From an uncultured Paracoccaceae bacterium (GTDB lineage Bacteria; Pseudomonadota; Alphaproteobacteria; Rhodobacterales; Rhodobacteraceae), in NCBI GenBank assembly GCA_947498415.1, contig CANMKB010000001.1, positions 1-64,000 on the forward strand: 64,000 nt of DNA, in the 5' to 3' direction. The position numbers and the translations under genes are program-made. Under the pieces are notes generated by a model. It did not search any database, had not been told where the DNA came from, and saw only the letters and a program-made list of their open reading frames with translations. This document shows positions 17,963 to 27,281 of the stretch, piece after piece (positions within the stretch are counted from its first letter, which is position 1; each line of letters opens with the position of its first letter).

Positions 17963-19951
17963 ATGCTTGATGACAAAACAGAAATTATTGCCCATTTTAT
18001 CGGTGTATTTGAATTGAACACAGAGGCCGCGCGCCTCAAACTTCAATACAAAGAATTCGCAGAGCGTCTGGCTGAGAACCCGCAACTGGGTGAACTCTTT
18101 AACATCACAATCAATGTCACAAGTGGTTATGGTCTCGGTGGTTTTATGCCCGATCTGAAGTGGCCATTGTCCTTTGTGAATGTCCCTGTCAGCAACTTTT
18201 CTGTTCTCATTCCAACAGCCTTGGGCTTTGCACCAGCTGGCGTGCCCGTTCTATTTAACGAAGATTTCTTTAATGGCTTTGCGCAGCCCGGTTCTGTCGC
18301 GCAACAAATCTTCACAATTCCACTGCCTTCTTCGATGGCGACGGTCACGGTTCAAGCCAACTTTATGGAGGATATGGACCAGATCACCACCTACGAAGGC
18401 AATGCAGAGTTCATTGATGCCGCAGCTTATAACGCTGGCGTAGATGCTCTGGCGGAAATTGGGCAAACTTTGCAACCGCTTAGAACGCCGGAAGTGGCGA
18501 CGAGCGAAAACGCCATCAAGCAATCTGGGCTTTCCGTTTCAGAACAAATCAACACCTTGTCTGACGAAGGCGTAGAGCCTGCGGTCGAAGGCGCCGAAAT
18601 TTATGTCGCGTTTGATGAAGAGATTTCAGAATTCACTATCAACGGTGAGTCTGGCGAGGAACTGCCAGAAATTGGTGACGTCAGCCATCGTTTCGCGACG
18701 GAAGAAGAGGAAGAAGAAGCCGAAGAAAACACCGGCGAAGCGCAGTCAGCATCGGGTGAAATACTTGATGAGACCTCGCTTGAGGAAGACGCCCACGAAG
18801 TGCTTGCCGGGAACAATGTTCTCTTGAACGAAGCAAACCTTGTCACAAATTGGCTCGATGCGCCGGTCATTTCGGTCATGGGTAAAGTTGTGGTCGCTGA
18901 CGCGATCAGCCAGGTCAACGTCTTCAGCGACGTCGATATGATCAACGGCATGGCGCATCACAGCGGGGAATGCGGCACCGAAACCTATAATGCGGCCCAC
19001 TTCGAATACACGTCGTCACAGCCGGAACAGGAAGAAGGCGAAGTCAAAGAACAAGGCGAAGGCCCACAGAATGTTGTGGTGGTGACCCTTGAGGGCAACC
19101 TGATCAACTACAACTACGTTCAGCAATTCAACTTCGCCAATGATGGCGATCAGCTGAGCATTAGCTTTTCCGCACATGATACGATGATCCAGACCGGGAA
19201 CAACACCTTGGTGAATGCCACAAGCATTCTGGGCCTGGGCTTTCACTATGATCTGATCATGGTGGATGGCGATCTGATTGATGTATCGTATCTGTCGCAA
19301 ACCAACGTGCTGTTTGACAGCGACATGGTGCATTACAGCGGTGAATTTGGCGGCGACCTCACGACATCCGACAACCTTTTGTTCAACTGGGGTAAGATCA
19401 ACAACTACGGCATCGACAAGCACGAAAGCATGAACGAAGCCTATGGCAAAGCATCCAATGCCTTTGCGAATGGCGATCATGACCTGAGTTCCGTTAAAGG
19501 CGATGATGCCTTTGCCAACACCGATTTGCTGCGTGTACTTCACATCAAAGGCAGCATTCTGGACGTTCAGATCGTCGATCAGATCAACGTTCTGGGGGAT
19601 GGCGACCAAATTGAATTTGCCGCATCCACCTTACAAAGCGCAGATGGCGCAAATGTTTCCATCACGACCGGCCAAAACGAACTGATGAACTTCGGTTCGA
19701 TCACAGACGCCGGCATAGATTCTACAATTTATACCAATGAAGGCGCCTACACTGACGCCTTTTTGTACCAAGCGGACTTCGTCACCGATGAAGACCCGCT
19801 CGCGCTCGCAGCCTCGGACACGCTGACGGGCGAAGCCTTCTTGTTCCTCGCAGACGGACTATTGGACCAAGAGCAGGCTGAAGAGACAGGCATGGGCGTT
19901 GAAGCGCCAGCAGAAACGTCAGTCGACGTGATGCAATCCGTGCTTGCTTAA
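17963..19951 (+). CDS. Type I secretion-associated repeat protein
   Basis: 662 aa, no Sec signal. The N-terminal 170 residues are a globular domain (GLGGFMPDLKWPLSFVNVPV). A Glu-run (EEEEEEAEENTGE, about 246-258) leads to a C-terminal half with four copies of a short motif: ISQVNVFSDVDMI (about 314), VQQFNFANDGDQL (about 384), LSQTNVLFDSDMV (about 442) and VDQINVLGDGDQI (about 535), the last three preceded by a G-x-[IL]-x-x-x-x strand. It lies between the exoprotein and the exporter, 112 bp after the former. It may be a second secreted substrate or a cell-surface linker. The family is not one I can name. Confidence 0.75.
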   Translation: MLDDKTEIIAHFIGVFELNTEAARLKLQYKEFAERLAENPQLGELFNITINVTSGYGLGGFMPDLKWPLSFVNVPVSNFSVLIPTALGFAPAGVPVLFNEDFFNGFAQPGSVAQQIFTIPLPSSMATVTVQANFMEDMDQITTYEGNAEFIDAAAYNAGVDALAEIGQTLQPLRTPEVATSENAIKQSGLSVSEQINTLSDEGVEPAVEGAEIYVAFDEEISEFTINGESGEELPEIGDVSHRFATEEEEEEAEENTGEAQSASGEILDETSLEEDAHEVLAGNNVLLNEANLVTNWLDAPVISVMGKVVVADAISQVNVFSDVDMINGMAHHSGECGTETYNAAHFEYTSSQPEQEEGEVKEQGEGPQNVVVVTLEGNLINYNYVQQFNFANDGDQLSISFSAHDTMIQTGNNTLVNATSILGLGFHYDLIMVDGDLIDVSYLSQTNVLFDSDMVHYSGEFGGDLTTSDNLLFNWGKINNYGIDKHESMNEAYGKASNAFANGDHDLSSVKGDDAFANTDLLRVLHIKGSILDVQIVDQINVLGDGDQIEFAASTLQSADGANVSITTGQNELMNFGSITDAGIDSTIYTNEGAYTDAFLYQADFVTDEDPLALAASDTLTGEAFLFLADGLLDQEQAEETGMGVEAPAETSVDVMQSVLA

Positions 19952-19973
19952 TCCTTGTTTGGGGAGAGTAAAC

Positions 19974-21995
19974 TTGAAAGATTATCACACCGGGAAAACG
20001 GAAACGCATTCGGATGAGGGGGACACTCGAAACGCAGACGACAAAATGAATTCTCAAAAAGGCTCGGCATCAAACGATCCTGAAATGCGAGAAACATCTG
20101 ATGGTCGCAATGTGCCTTTCACCTCGTATCGAAGTGCAGTTAACGAATTAAAAGGGACGCCGGACAAAGATCGTCCGAAGTCTCCAATCAAGCCCGCCCG
20201 AAACGGCGGCGGCGGCGGTAAGAACGGTGGGTTTCACACCCGTCTTGGACCCAACGATTTTTCAAGGGGATTGGATCGCGGCATCAAAGCGATCCGCAAG
20301 AACCTTTTGTTGGTGATCACCTTTACCTGCGCGACGAACCTATTGATCCTAGCGATCCCGGTCTATCTTTTCCAAATTTCAGACCGTGTTCTCACCAGCC
20401 GTTCCATGGATACGCTGGTTATGCTGACTGCTGTCATCATCGGCGCGGTTCTTTTGCAAGCGATTTTGGATGCCGTTCGTCGATTTGTTCTTATGCGAAC
20501 CGCCGTTGAAGTCGCCGCACAATTGGGAAATCCCATTCTTAGCGCAGCGGCACGTGCATCGCTTAACAGCAATGGACGCGAATATCAGACGCTCGGAGAC
20601 CTTCAGCAACTGAGGGCTTTCCTCGTATCTGGTACGCTTTTGTCCTTCCTGGATGTGCCTTTTGCCCCTTTCTTTATCTTGGCAATCTATCTTGTGCACC
20701 CACATTTGGGCACAATCGTTGTGATCACCGCTTTGATCCTGCTGGTCATTGCACTGGTCAACCAGCGCATCACATCTCGCAGTTTTTCCGAAGCCAACCA
20801 GCACCAATCCAAAGCAAACCTGCATTTGGATTCGATGTCGCGCAACAGTCAGATCATCAACGCACTGGCGATGATCCCTGAAGCTGTCAGCATCTGGGGG
20901 CAAGATACAGCCAAGTCGCTTAAATCCCAGGTCAAAGCGCAAGACCGGAACATCATTACGGCTGCCTGTTCGCGTGCAGTTCGACTGCTGACGCAAATAG
21001 GTATCCTGGGCTGGGGCGCGTCGCTTGCGATTAATGGAGAGATCACCGGTGGTATGGTTATCGCCGCGTCGATTATCGCTGGCCGCGCCCTGGCCCCGGT
21101 GGAAGGCGCCATCGAAGGGTGGAACCACTTCCTCTTATCCCGCGCGGCTTATGGGCGAATTTCAGCTCTGCTGCGTAGCTCGCCTTTGAACAAGGATCGT
21201 TTGATCTTGCCCAACCCCGAAGGGCGGCTGGATGTCGAACGCCTGTTGTTTGTACCACAGGGCACAAAACGCGTGGTCCTGAACGGGCTAAGCTTTACCC
21301 TAACACCGGGCGAGTCATTGGCCATCATCGGCAACTCTGGTGCGGGTAAAACCACGCTAGGTAAAATGCTGGTCGGATCCGTCTTGCCAACTTCAGGTGC
21401 CGTACGCCTCGACTTGATGGATTTGCGAAACTGGGATCAGCGCCAGCTGGGCACCAATGTCGGCTACCTGCCGCAAGACGTGCAATTGTTCCCTGGAACC
21501 ATCAAGCAAAACATTGCCCGGATGCGCGAAGACGCAACCGATGCGCAAATTCACACTGCAGCGGTTTTGGCAGACGTACACGAAATGATCGCAAGCTTCC
21601 CAGAGGGATATGAAACCAAAGTTGCCGCGGATGGCACGCCGTTATCCGGTGGACAAAAACAGCGGATCGCTTTGGCCCGCGCCTTTTTTGGAGAGCCGCG
21701 CCTTGTTGTGCTCGATGAGCCAAACTCAAACCTTGATACCGCCGGGGATGCCGCGCTGGCACGCGCGATGTCTCATGCGAAAGCGCATGGGATGACTGTG
21801 ATCGTCATTACGCAGAAACCATCGCTTTTGGGGTCTGTCGATAAGATCATGCTTATGGCCGAAGGCAACATCGCCATGTTTGGGTTCCGCCAGCAAGTGC
21901 TGGAAGCGTTGGAACAAAGACGGCGTGGCAATCAACAGCAACAGGCCCCTGCCCCGCAGCAAAACCCAAACCTCAATGGTCCGGCACCAGCATAA
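19974..21995 (+). CDS. Type I secretion ABC transporter (PrtD-like permease/ATPase)
   Basis: Inner-membrane ABC exporter, about 673 aa. The first 95 residues are hydrophilic and charged; then about six membrane segments begin near LLLVITFTCATNLLILAIPV, followed by the ATPase: Walker A GNSGAGKTT, signature LSGGQKQRIALARA, Walker B LVVLDEPNSNLD. No C39 peptidase domain, as in PrtD/AprD-type exporters. I favour TTG 19974, which has GGGGAG 7 nt upstream; the track's ATG 19944 overlaps the preceding gene and lacks such a site. It is followed 14 bp later by the HlyD gene, forming the inner-membrane complex. Confidence 0.9.
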   Translation: MKDYHTGKTETHSDEGDTRNADDKMNSQKGSASNDPEMRETSDGRNVPFTSYRSAVNELKGTPDKDRPKSPIKPARNGGGGGKNGGFHTRLGPNDFSRGLDRGIKAIRKNLLLVITFTCATNLLILAIPVYLFQISDRVLTSRSMDTLVMLTAVIIGAVLLQAILDAVRRFVLMRTAVEVAAQLGNPILSAAARASLNSNGREYQTLGDLQQLRAFLVSGTLLSFLDVPFAPFFILAIYLVHPHLGTIVVITALILLVIALVNQRITSRSFSEANQHQSKANLHLDSMSRNSQIINALAMIPEAVSIWGQDTAKSLKSQVKAQDRNIITAACSRAVRLLTQIGILGWGASLAINGEITGGMVIAASIIAGRALAPVEGAIEGWNHFLLSRAAYGRISALLRSSPLNKDRLILPNPEGRLDVERLLFVPQGTKRVVLNGLSFTLTPGESLAIIGNSGAGKTTLGKMLVGSVLPTSGAVRLDLMDLRNWDQRQLGTNVGYLPQDVQLFPGTIKQNIARMREDATDAQIHTAAVLADVHEMIASFPEGYETKVAADGTPLSGGQKQRIALARAFFGEPRLVVLDEPNSNLDTAGDAALARAMSHAKAHGMTVIVITQKPSLLGSVDKIMLMAEGNIAMFGFRQQVLEALEQRRRGNQQQQAPAPQQNPNLNGPAPA

Positions 21996-22009
21996 GAAGG
22001 AGCAGATAA

Positions 22010-23356
22010 ATGACTCTCGTAAACTTACCGCATGATCCGGCCAACGAATGGTATTCCGAACTTCCTCGTCAGGTTTGGCGGATCGGCCTCTTTGGCCTTA
22101 TCCTGATGTCGGCCTGCCTTGGGGGCTTTGGCTATTGGGCCTTTAGTGCGCCTTTGGCCGCCGCAGTTGTATCCCAAGGCAGCTTTGTTGCCACAGGGCG
22201 CAATAAAATCATCCAACACTTTGAAGGCGGCATTATTCACGACATTGTCGTGAACGAAGGCGATTTTGTAGAAGCTGGCGCTAAGCTTATCACGCTTGAC
22301 ACCACAGCCTCACAAACACGACTTAAGGAACTCAAGCTGCGCCAAGCTCGTCTTGACGCAATGGTCACTCGCTTTCATGCGGAATATGAAAACAGCGAAA
22401 GTCTGCAATTCCCTGACACAGTCACGCTTCAAGCCGCTGAAAACTTTGATTTCTCACAAATTCTAAGCAACCAAGTACAAAGCTTTGAATTGAACCGAGA
22501 CAAGCTCAGCAATGAATTGGAACTGCTCAAGTCAAATGTGTCTGCGCAAGAGTTGCGCAAATGGGGATACACCGAACAGCGCGCATCGCTCGAGGCGCAA
22601 ATTTCCCTTCTGGAAGAAGACTTTAAATCTAAGAGCGCATTGTTTGAAAGTGGCCTGACACGTAAAACTGAAATCAATTCTTTGCGGCGCTCTATCGTCG
22701 ATGCAAAAGGGCAAATCGCCCGCCTATCGGCAGAGATTGGCGAAAGCGATTCCATGATCGACAAGTATCGCAAGCAAGCCATTCAAACGGAACATGCCTA
22801 TAAAGAGGCCGCACTAGATGAACTCAACGCCGCACAGGCAGAGCTCGACAGTATTAAAGAGCAAATCCTGCAGGCCGAAGACGTTATGCGGCGCACAGAT
22901 ATCGTGGCGCCTGTCTCCGGTACAGTTGTGCGAATGCATTATCATACAGCGGGTGGTGTCATCAAAGGAGGCAAGGAAATCGCGGAAATCATCCCGCATG
23001 ACGCCCCACTGATCATCGAAACACTGATCCCACGCACAGAGATCGACAGCGTTCAACTGGGTCAACACGCCTTCATCCGTCTCTCAGCACTCAACCAGCG
23101 CACAACACCGGTTTTAGATGGCGAGGTGATCTACGTATCAGCCGACTCGATTCACAACACCTCGGATAAAAATAATCCAGAAGTATACATTGCACGGATT
23201 AATCTCACGACAGATTCCCTTGGCCAAGTACCGGGCTTTGCCCCCACCCCAGGGATGCCAGCGGAGATCTTAATCACAACGCAGGAACGGACGTTCTTTC
23301 AGTATCTAACCAAACCGATCGTCGATTCTATGTCTCGCGCGTTTAGGGAAGATTGA
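22010..23356 (+). CDS. HlyD-family type I secretion periplasmic adaptor
   Basis: 448 aa adaptor linking the ABC exporter to a TolC-type channel. One membrane segment near residues 25-47 (IGLFGLILMSACLGGFGYWAF), a lipoyl-like half (GRNKIIQHFEGGIIHDIVV), about 200 residues of coiled coil, the second lipoyl half (IVAPVSGTVVRMHYHTAGGV), and a beta-barrel end (VYIARINL). AAGGAG precedes the ATG. It closes the rightward secretion operon. The outer-membrane partner is probably the NodT-like lipoprotein at 12.4-13.7 kb. Confidence 0.92.
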   Translation: MTLVNLPHDPANEWYSELPRQVWRIGLFGLILMSACLGGFGYWAFSAPLAAAVVSQGSFVATGRNKIIQHFEGGIIHDIVVNEGDFVEAGAKLITLDTTASQTRLKELKLRQARLDAMVTRFHAEYENSESLQFPDTVTLQAAENFDFSQILSNQVQSFELNRDKLSNELELLKSNVSAQELRKWGYTEQRASLEAQISLLEEDFKSKSALFESGLTRKTEINSLRRSIVDAKGQIARLSAEIGESDSMIDKYRKQAIQTEHAYKEAALDELNAAQAELDSIKEQILQAEDVMRRTDIVAPVSGTVVRMHYHTAGGVIKGGKEIAEIIPHDAPLIIETLIPRTEIDSVQLGQHAFIRLSALNQRTTPVLDGEVIYVSADSIHNTSDKNNPEVYIARINLTTDSLGQVPGFAPTPGMPAEILITTQERTFFQYLTKPIVDSMSRAFRED

Positions 23357-23366
23357 GCCCGTTCAG

Positions 23367-23420
23367 ACAAAATCACCAACGGCCGTGCGAACCGTTTCTG
23401 CGGTGGTTGGATGATTTTGT
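23367..23420 (+). terminator. Long imperfect hairpin after the HlyD gene
   Basis: ACAAAATCACCAAC pairs with GTTGGATGATTTTGT (one bulge) around a GC-rich centre, 10 bp after the hlyD-type stop codon. The 3' arm carries TTTTGT, so it may act as the operon terminator. Confidence 0.5.
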
Positions 23421-23421
23421 A

Positions 23422-23439
23422 AAGTGGTGCCCGAGGACG
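23422..23439. repeat. tRNA 3'-end-like fragment, possible old att site
   Basis: AAGTGGTGCCCGAGGACG matches the sequence at the 3' end of tRNA-Phe (35098-35115) in the same orientation at 16 of 18 positions, including the CCA complement TGG. It could be the far end of an island once integrated at tRNA-Phe, or the 3' scrap of another tRNA such as tRNA-Leu. Confidence 0.4.
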
Positions 23440-23491
23440 CCTCCAAGATAAGCTTATATTCAATAACTTAGATGACAATCGGCTCCATATT

Positions 23492-23850
23492 TGACGTCAA
23501 CACCTATGGGGCCAAATAGGGTGATTTGCTAAAAGAGTGTTTGTTGCTCATCGTAAGCACCAAGGAGCGGCCGATGAGAAAGACAACGAAAAGCCCTGGC
23601 GAGAAGATCGTCAAAGACATCAAGCCGGCCACCCGGAAGCATTAATCATTCGAAGAGAAGATCCGGATTGTGCTGGACGGCTTGCGTGGCGAGGACAGCA
23701 TTGCAGAGCTGTGCCGCCCATTGCTCGGCAGGGTCATGCAAAGCATGATCCCGAGAGGGGTGAAGGCATATCTCAGGGCATTTACTACAAGTGGTCCATG
23801 GATTTCATGGAGGTCGTCGCCGAGCAGACGCTCGAATTGCGCCTTCTTTT
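23492..23850 (+). mobile_element. IS3-type element remnant, copy 1 (5' end and broken orfA)
   Basis: Starts with TGACGTCA, the end shared with copy 2, then the non-coding lead and an orfA-like start (MRKTTKSPGEKIVKDIK). The frame breaks by a stop after TRKH and again by a shared insertion after AELCR. Pieces of the transposase HTH/leucine-zipper protein are readable in three frames (KIRIVLDGLRGEDS, YYKWSMDFME, VVAEQTLELRLL). About 90 bp present in copy 2 are missing. No orfB and no right end are seen, so it is dead. Confidence 0.8.
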
Positions 23851-24250
23851 CAGTTATTTGAAGATCTCTCCAACCTCGAATATTTGTGTTCAGCCATAGC
23901 GCGGGGTCACGCATGTTGCCTCCTCAACTCCGCACCTGGTGCCGAATGAGGTTTAGTGCGGAAAGTCTAGCTCATAGCAGAATGGCAGAATGGTACCGGT
24001 CCCGAAAGTCCGCATTTTTGTGCCAGGTTATTGCGAGTGAACTTATGTAGAATGTCCGCTTTGGGGAAGCGGCAGCGCAGTGTCGACCTTCAAGATCAAT
24101 GTCCACAAAGAGCCAGAAACATTGGGATAATGGCCTCCATATTGGGCCAGAATTATGTCTCTAGGAATTCCCCGCCCTATCACTGAAGGCTGCAATCAAC
24201 CCATTCAAATCTCGTTTCCGATTTTGTTTCATTTGACATCGCCTCGTTAA

Positions 24251-24266
24251 TATATCACAATATATC
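24251..24266. promoter_or_regulatory. Operator-like dyad upstream of tctC
   Basis: ATATAT-CACA-ATATAT: perfect 6-bp arms around CACA, 27-42 bp upstream of the tctC start (approximate to 1 bp). The same motif with one change stands upstream of the amino-acid ABC operon (33452-33467). A GntR/FCD regulator encoded at the end of this operon is the likely binder. Confidence 0.55.
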
Positions 24267-24292
24267 TATCGACAGTAGGAGGAGACTTGTTG

Positions 24293-25246
24293 ATGAAACA
24301 CACTATATTTGCGGCGGCTATTGCTGCCCTGCTTCCAAGCTTTGCATTCGCCGCTGACTGGCCTGAACGGCCAGTCACAATCGTTGTTCCTGCAGGTGCA
24401 GGCGGCGGCACAGATGCAACCGCTCGTATGCTCGCTGATCGCCTGCGCGATAAGTTCGGTGTACCCTTTAATGTTGTGAACCAAGGCCAAGGCGGCGGCG
24501 TTGTTGGTATCAACAACATCAAAACGGCTGATCCTGATGGCTACACAATCGGCGTGATCTATAATTTTGCGCACTACGCCCCGATGGGTCAGGCGGATTT
24601 CAATGCCTCAGATTTTACAGCCATTGGGCAGTACAACTTTGACCCAGCGGGTTTCAATGTTCGGGCAAATAGCGAATGGAATTCGATTGGCGATGCGCTT
24701 GATGCCATCAAGGCAGCTCCGGGTGACTATTCCATCGCTTGCGGCGGTGGATGTGGCGGCTCTTGGCCAATTGCAGCGGCGACTCTATTCAGCGAATGGG
24801 GCGTCGACCTTTCACAGGTTCGCATGATTGCCGGTCAAGGTGCTGCGGGCGCATTGCAGGACATGGTTGCCGGCGGATTTGACGTGGTGCCCTCTTCGGT
24901 ACCAGAAGCGGGAGCCTTGATCCAAGCGGGCCGCGTGAAATCCCTAGCAGTATTTGGATCCGAACGTTTGGCGGCTTTCCCAGACATCCCTACTCTGTCC
25001 GAGCAAACCGATCTTGATCTCTCGCTTGGCGCATGGCGCGGTGTCGTTGCTCCTGTAGGCCTAGACGCGGAAATCGCCTCTGAACTCGAAGAGGCTTTGG
25101 GCGAGATTGTCACCGACGAAGGCTGGCAAGCGCAGATGACAGAGCGTGGATTTGGCATTCAATGGCGGGATTCCTCTGCCTTTGCTGACTTCATCGTCTC
25201 TGAAGAAGGCACAGTGCGCGAGATCGTCGCGACACTAGGCCTTTAA
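24293..25246 (+). CDS. tctC: Tripartite tricarboxylate transporter substrate-binding protein (TctC family)
   Basis: 317 aa periplasmic binding protein of a TTT transporter. Signal peptide MKHTIFAAAIAALLPSFAFA, then the family's first strand and loop WPERPVTIVVPAGAGGGTD. ATG 24293 follows a near-perfect AGGAGGAG; the track begins at an upstream TTG. It captures a carboxylate or similar small acid and delivers it to TctA/TctB, whose genes follow. The ligand is not predictable because this family is very diverse. Confidence 0.92.
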   Translation: MKHTIFAAAIAALLPSFAFAADWPERPVTIVVPAGAGGGTDATARMLADRLRDKFGVPFNVVNQGQGGGVVGINNIKTADPDGYTIGVIYNFAHYAPMGQADFNASDFTAIGQYNFDPAGFNVRANSEWNSIGDALDAIKAAPGDYSIACGGGCGGSWPIAAATLFSEWGVDLSQVRMIAGQGAAGALQDMVAGGFDVVPSSVPEAGALIQAGRVKSLAVFGSERLAAFPDIPTLSEQTDLDLSLGAWRGVVAPVGLDAEIASELEEALGEIVTDEGWQAQMTERGFGIQWRDSSAFADFIVSEEGTVREIVATLGL

Positions 25247-25262
25247 ACGCATGTGATCTATG

Positions 25263-25285
25263 CCGGAGTGGCAGCGCTGCTCCGG
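25263..25285 (+). other. Intercistronic hairpin between tctC and tctB
   Basis: CCGGAG / CTCCGG stem around a self-complementary CAGCGCTG, 16 bp after tctC. No T-tract. Such hairpins often protect the binding-protein mRNA and allow it to accumulate above the permease mRNA; that role is inferred. Confidence 0.4.
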
Positions 25286-25314
25286 TGTTTCTGCGTCACG
25301 CGAAAGGACTTCTG

Positions 25315-25800
25315 ATGAAACTGGACGATCTCATCAATGGCGTTGTGTTTCTTGCTTTAGGAATTGGCATTGTCGCCTATGCCCAATCGCTGCCCACAAT
25401 GGCACAAATTGAATACGGTCCCGGGTTTTTGCCCAGCATCGTGGGAACTGGAATGGCCTTGGCCGGGTTGGTCTTGATCGTCGCGCGGATTTGGAGAAAC
25501 GCTGGGGCTGTTGAGGGAGGGTTCGCGTTCAATGGCAATGGAATGCGCGGCCTACTGGGCATCGGTATATTTCTCGCCGCCATTTTCTTTTACATTCTGA
25601 CGGCAGACGCGCTGGGGTTTCTGATTGTCGCCCCGATACTGTTGTTTGTCATCGTCTATTGGTTCGAGCGCCGACTGAAGCTTGCCATTGCGGTTGGCAT
25701 CGTGGGTACTTTTTTGCTGCATACATTCTTCTATCAAATCATGAAGGCACCGCTGCCTTGGGGCATTCTAATTGACTACTCAGGAGCGCTGACATGGTAG
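25315..25800 (+). CDS. tctB: Tripartite tricarboxylate transporter small membrane subunit (TctB family)
   Basis: 161 aa with about four membrane helices (e.g. GLLGIGIFLAAIFFYILTA and GFLIVAPILLFVIVYWF), the usual TctB form. ATG 25315 with GAAAGGA upstream is preferred to the track's earlier codon, which adds ten residues. It overlaps tctA by 7 bp. It works with TctA in the inner membrane. Confidence 0.9.
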   Translation: MKLDDLINGVVFLALGIGIVAYAQSLPTMAQIEYGPGFLPSIVGTGMALAGLVLIVARIWRNAGAVEGGFAFNGNGMRGLLGIGIFLAAIFFYILTADALGFLIVAPILLFVIVYWFERRLKLAIAVGIVGTFLLHTFFYQIMKAPLPWGILIDYSGALTW

Positions 25801-27281
25801 CCTATGACTCCCTGATGCTTTTGCTGGAGCCAACAACACTGGCGGTCATTCTCGGCTGTGCAGCATATGGCCTTGTTGTTGGTGCGATCCCAGGATTTAC
25901 CGCCACGATGGCGGTCGCCCTTTTGGTTCCGATGACTTATTTTCTCGACCCGGTTCCAGCACTTGCAGGAATTGTTACGCTTGCCGCCATGGCGATCTTT
26001 GCGGGCGACATCCCCGGTGCATTACTGCGCATGCCAGGCACACCTGCATCAGCGGCTTATGCGAATGAATCCTATCTCATGGCCCAACGCGGTCAGGCAG
26101 AGACTGCCTTGGGTGTTGGACTGATCGCATCTGCACTGGGTGGTGTTTTTGGAGCACTCATGCTGATATTCGCCGCGCCCTTACTTGCTGAAATTTCGCT
26201 GAACTTCTCAAGTTTTGAATACTTCTGGCTGGCTTGCCTGGGATTGGTCGCAGCGATTGCTGCCTCCAATGCAACCCCGGCGAAAGGGGCGATATCGCTG
26301 TTTATTGGTCTGACAATTGGGATGGTTGGCCTTGATCCGGTTATGGGCCAACAACGTTTTACCTTTGGTAATATCAACCTCGTTGGCGGTCTTGCTTTCA
26401 TTCCGGTGCTGATAGGGCTTTTTGCTGTATCTGAGGCCTTCCGCTTTGGCGCCAAACCTATCGAACGACCCGACATACTACCAATGTCACCAAAGTCACT
26501 CTTCGTCGGTGTTTTCAGCCACGTGCGCCGCCTGAAGTGGCCGGTCTTGCGTGGGTCGGCCATCGGTTCTGTGGTTGGCGCCATCCCCGGTGCAGGTGCC
26601 GATATTGCGGCCTACATTTCATATGCCGTCGCACGTCGGTCATCGCCGCGCAAAGCGGAGTTCGGGACTGGTTCGGTTGATGGCATTGCACCAGCGACAG
26701 CCGCAAATAACGCAGCCGTCGGTGGTGCGATGATCCCTGCGACGGTATTCGGCATCCCCGGCGATAGCTTGACAGCGGTCATTATCGGCGTGCTCTATAT
26801 GAAGGGCCTTAATCCTGGACCGACCGTCTTCATTATGCAGCCAACGCTGCTTTACGCGATCTTCATCGCTTTCTTAATCGCCAATATCGTGATGGTTCCC
26901 TTCGGCTTTGCCGCCATTGTTCTTTTCCGCCGTATTCTGTCAGCACCTCCAGGTGTAGTCATGGCACTTGTAACGCTGGCCTGCATTGTCGGTGCTTTCG
27001 CGGTTGAAAACACCACATTCGCTATTCTGGTCATGCTGGCGGCAGGGCTTTTGGGGTTTTACCTTGAAGAGAATGACTTCCCCTTGGCACCCGTGATTTT
27101 GGGCATTGTTCTTGGCCCAATTCTAGAATCCACATTCTTGGCATCACTTGCAAAGTCGCAGGGATCTTTCGCTGAGTTCTTCTCACGACCAATCGCGGGA
27201 AGCCTCGGAGCAATTACCATTGCAATCATCGTCGTTCCCTTATTGTATTCAACGCTCAAACGAAGAAAGCGAAGCATATGA
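25794..27281 (+). CDS. tctA: Tripartite tricarboxylate transporter large permease (TctA family)
   Basis: 495 aa, about 12 membrane helices. The two TctA signature loops are visible: GAIPGFTATMAVALLVPM (residues 27-44) and VGAIPGAGADIAAYISYAVA in the second half. Moves the substrate delivered by TctC across the inner membrane, driven by ion gradient. Overlaps tctB at its start and the GntR gene by 4 bp (ATGA) at its end, so the regulator is part of the operon. Confidence 0.93.
   Translation: MVAYDSLMLLLEPTTLAVILGCAAYGLVVGAIPGFTATMAVALLVPMTYFLDPVPALAGIVTLAAMAIFAGDIPGALLRMPGTPASAAYANESYLMAQRGQAETALGVGLIASALGGVFGALMLIFAAPLLAEISLNFSSFEYFWLACLGLVAAIAASNATPAKGAISLFIGLTIGMVGLDPVMGQQRFTFGNINLVGGLAFIPVLIGLFAVSEAFRFGAKPIERPDILPMSPKSLFVGVFSHVRRLKWPVLRGSAIGSVVGAIPGAGADIAAYISYAVARRSSPRKAEFGTGSVDGIAPATAANNAAVGGAMIPATVFGIPGDSLTAVIIGVLYMKGLNPGPTVFIMQPTLLYAIFIAFLIANIVMVPFGFAAIVLFRRILSAPPGVVMALVTLACIVGAFAVENTTFAILVMLAAGLLGFYLEENDFPLAPVILGIVLGPILESTFLASLAKSQGSFAEFFSRPIAGSLGAITIAIIVVPLLYSTLKRRKRSI

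Larger units (their letters stand above)
23440..24292. other. Gene-poor spacer with IS remnant
   Basis: About 850 bp holding only the decayed IS3-type fragment (annotated separately) and, near the right end, the operator-like dyad ahead of tctC. The ORFs listed here (23537, 23642 and 23670) are frames of the broken transposase or noise. Confidence 0.6.

Noticed and set aside
23537-23899. Intact transposase genes in the IS copies
   Set aside because: Stops, frameshifts and missing orfB in both copies; only fragments of orfA can be read.
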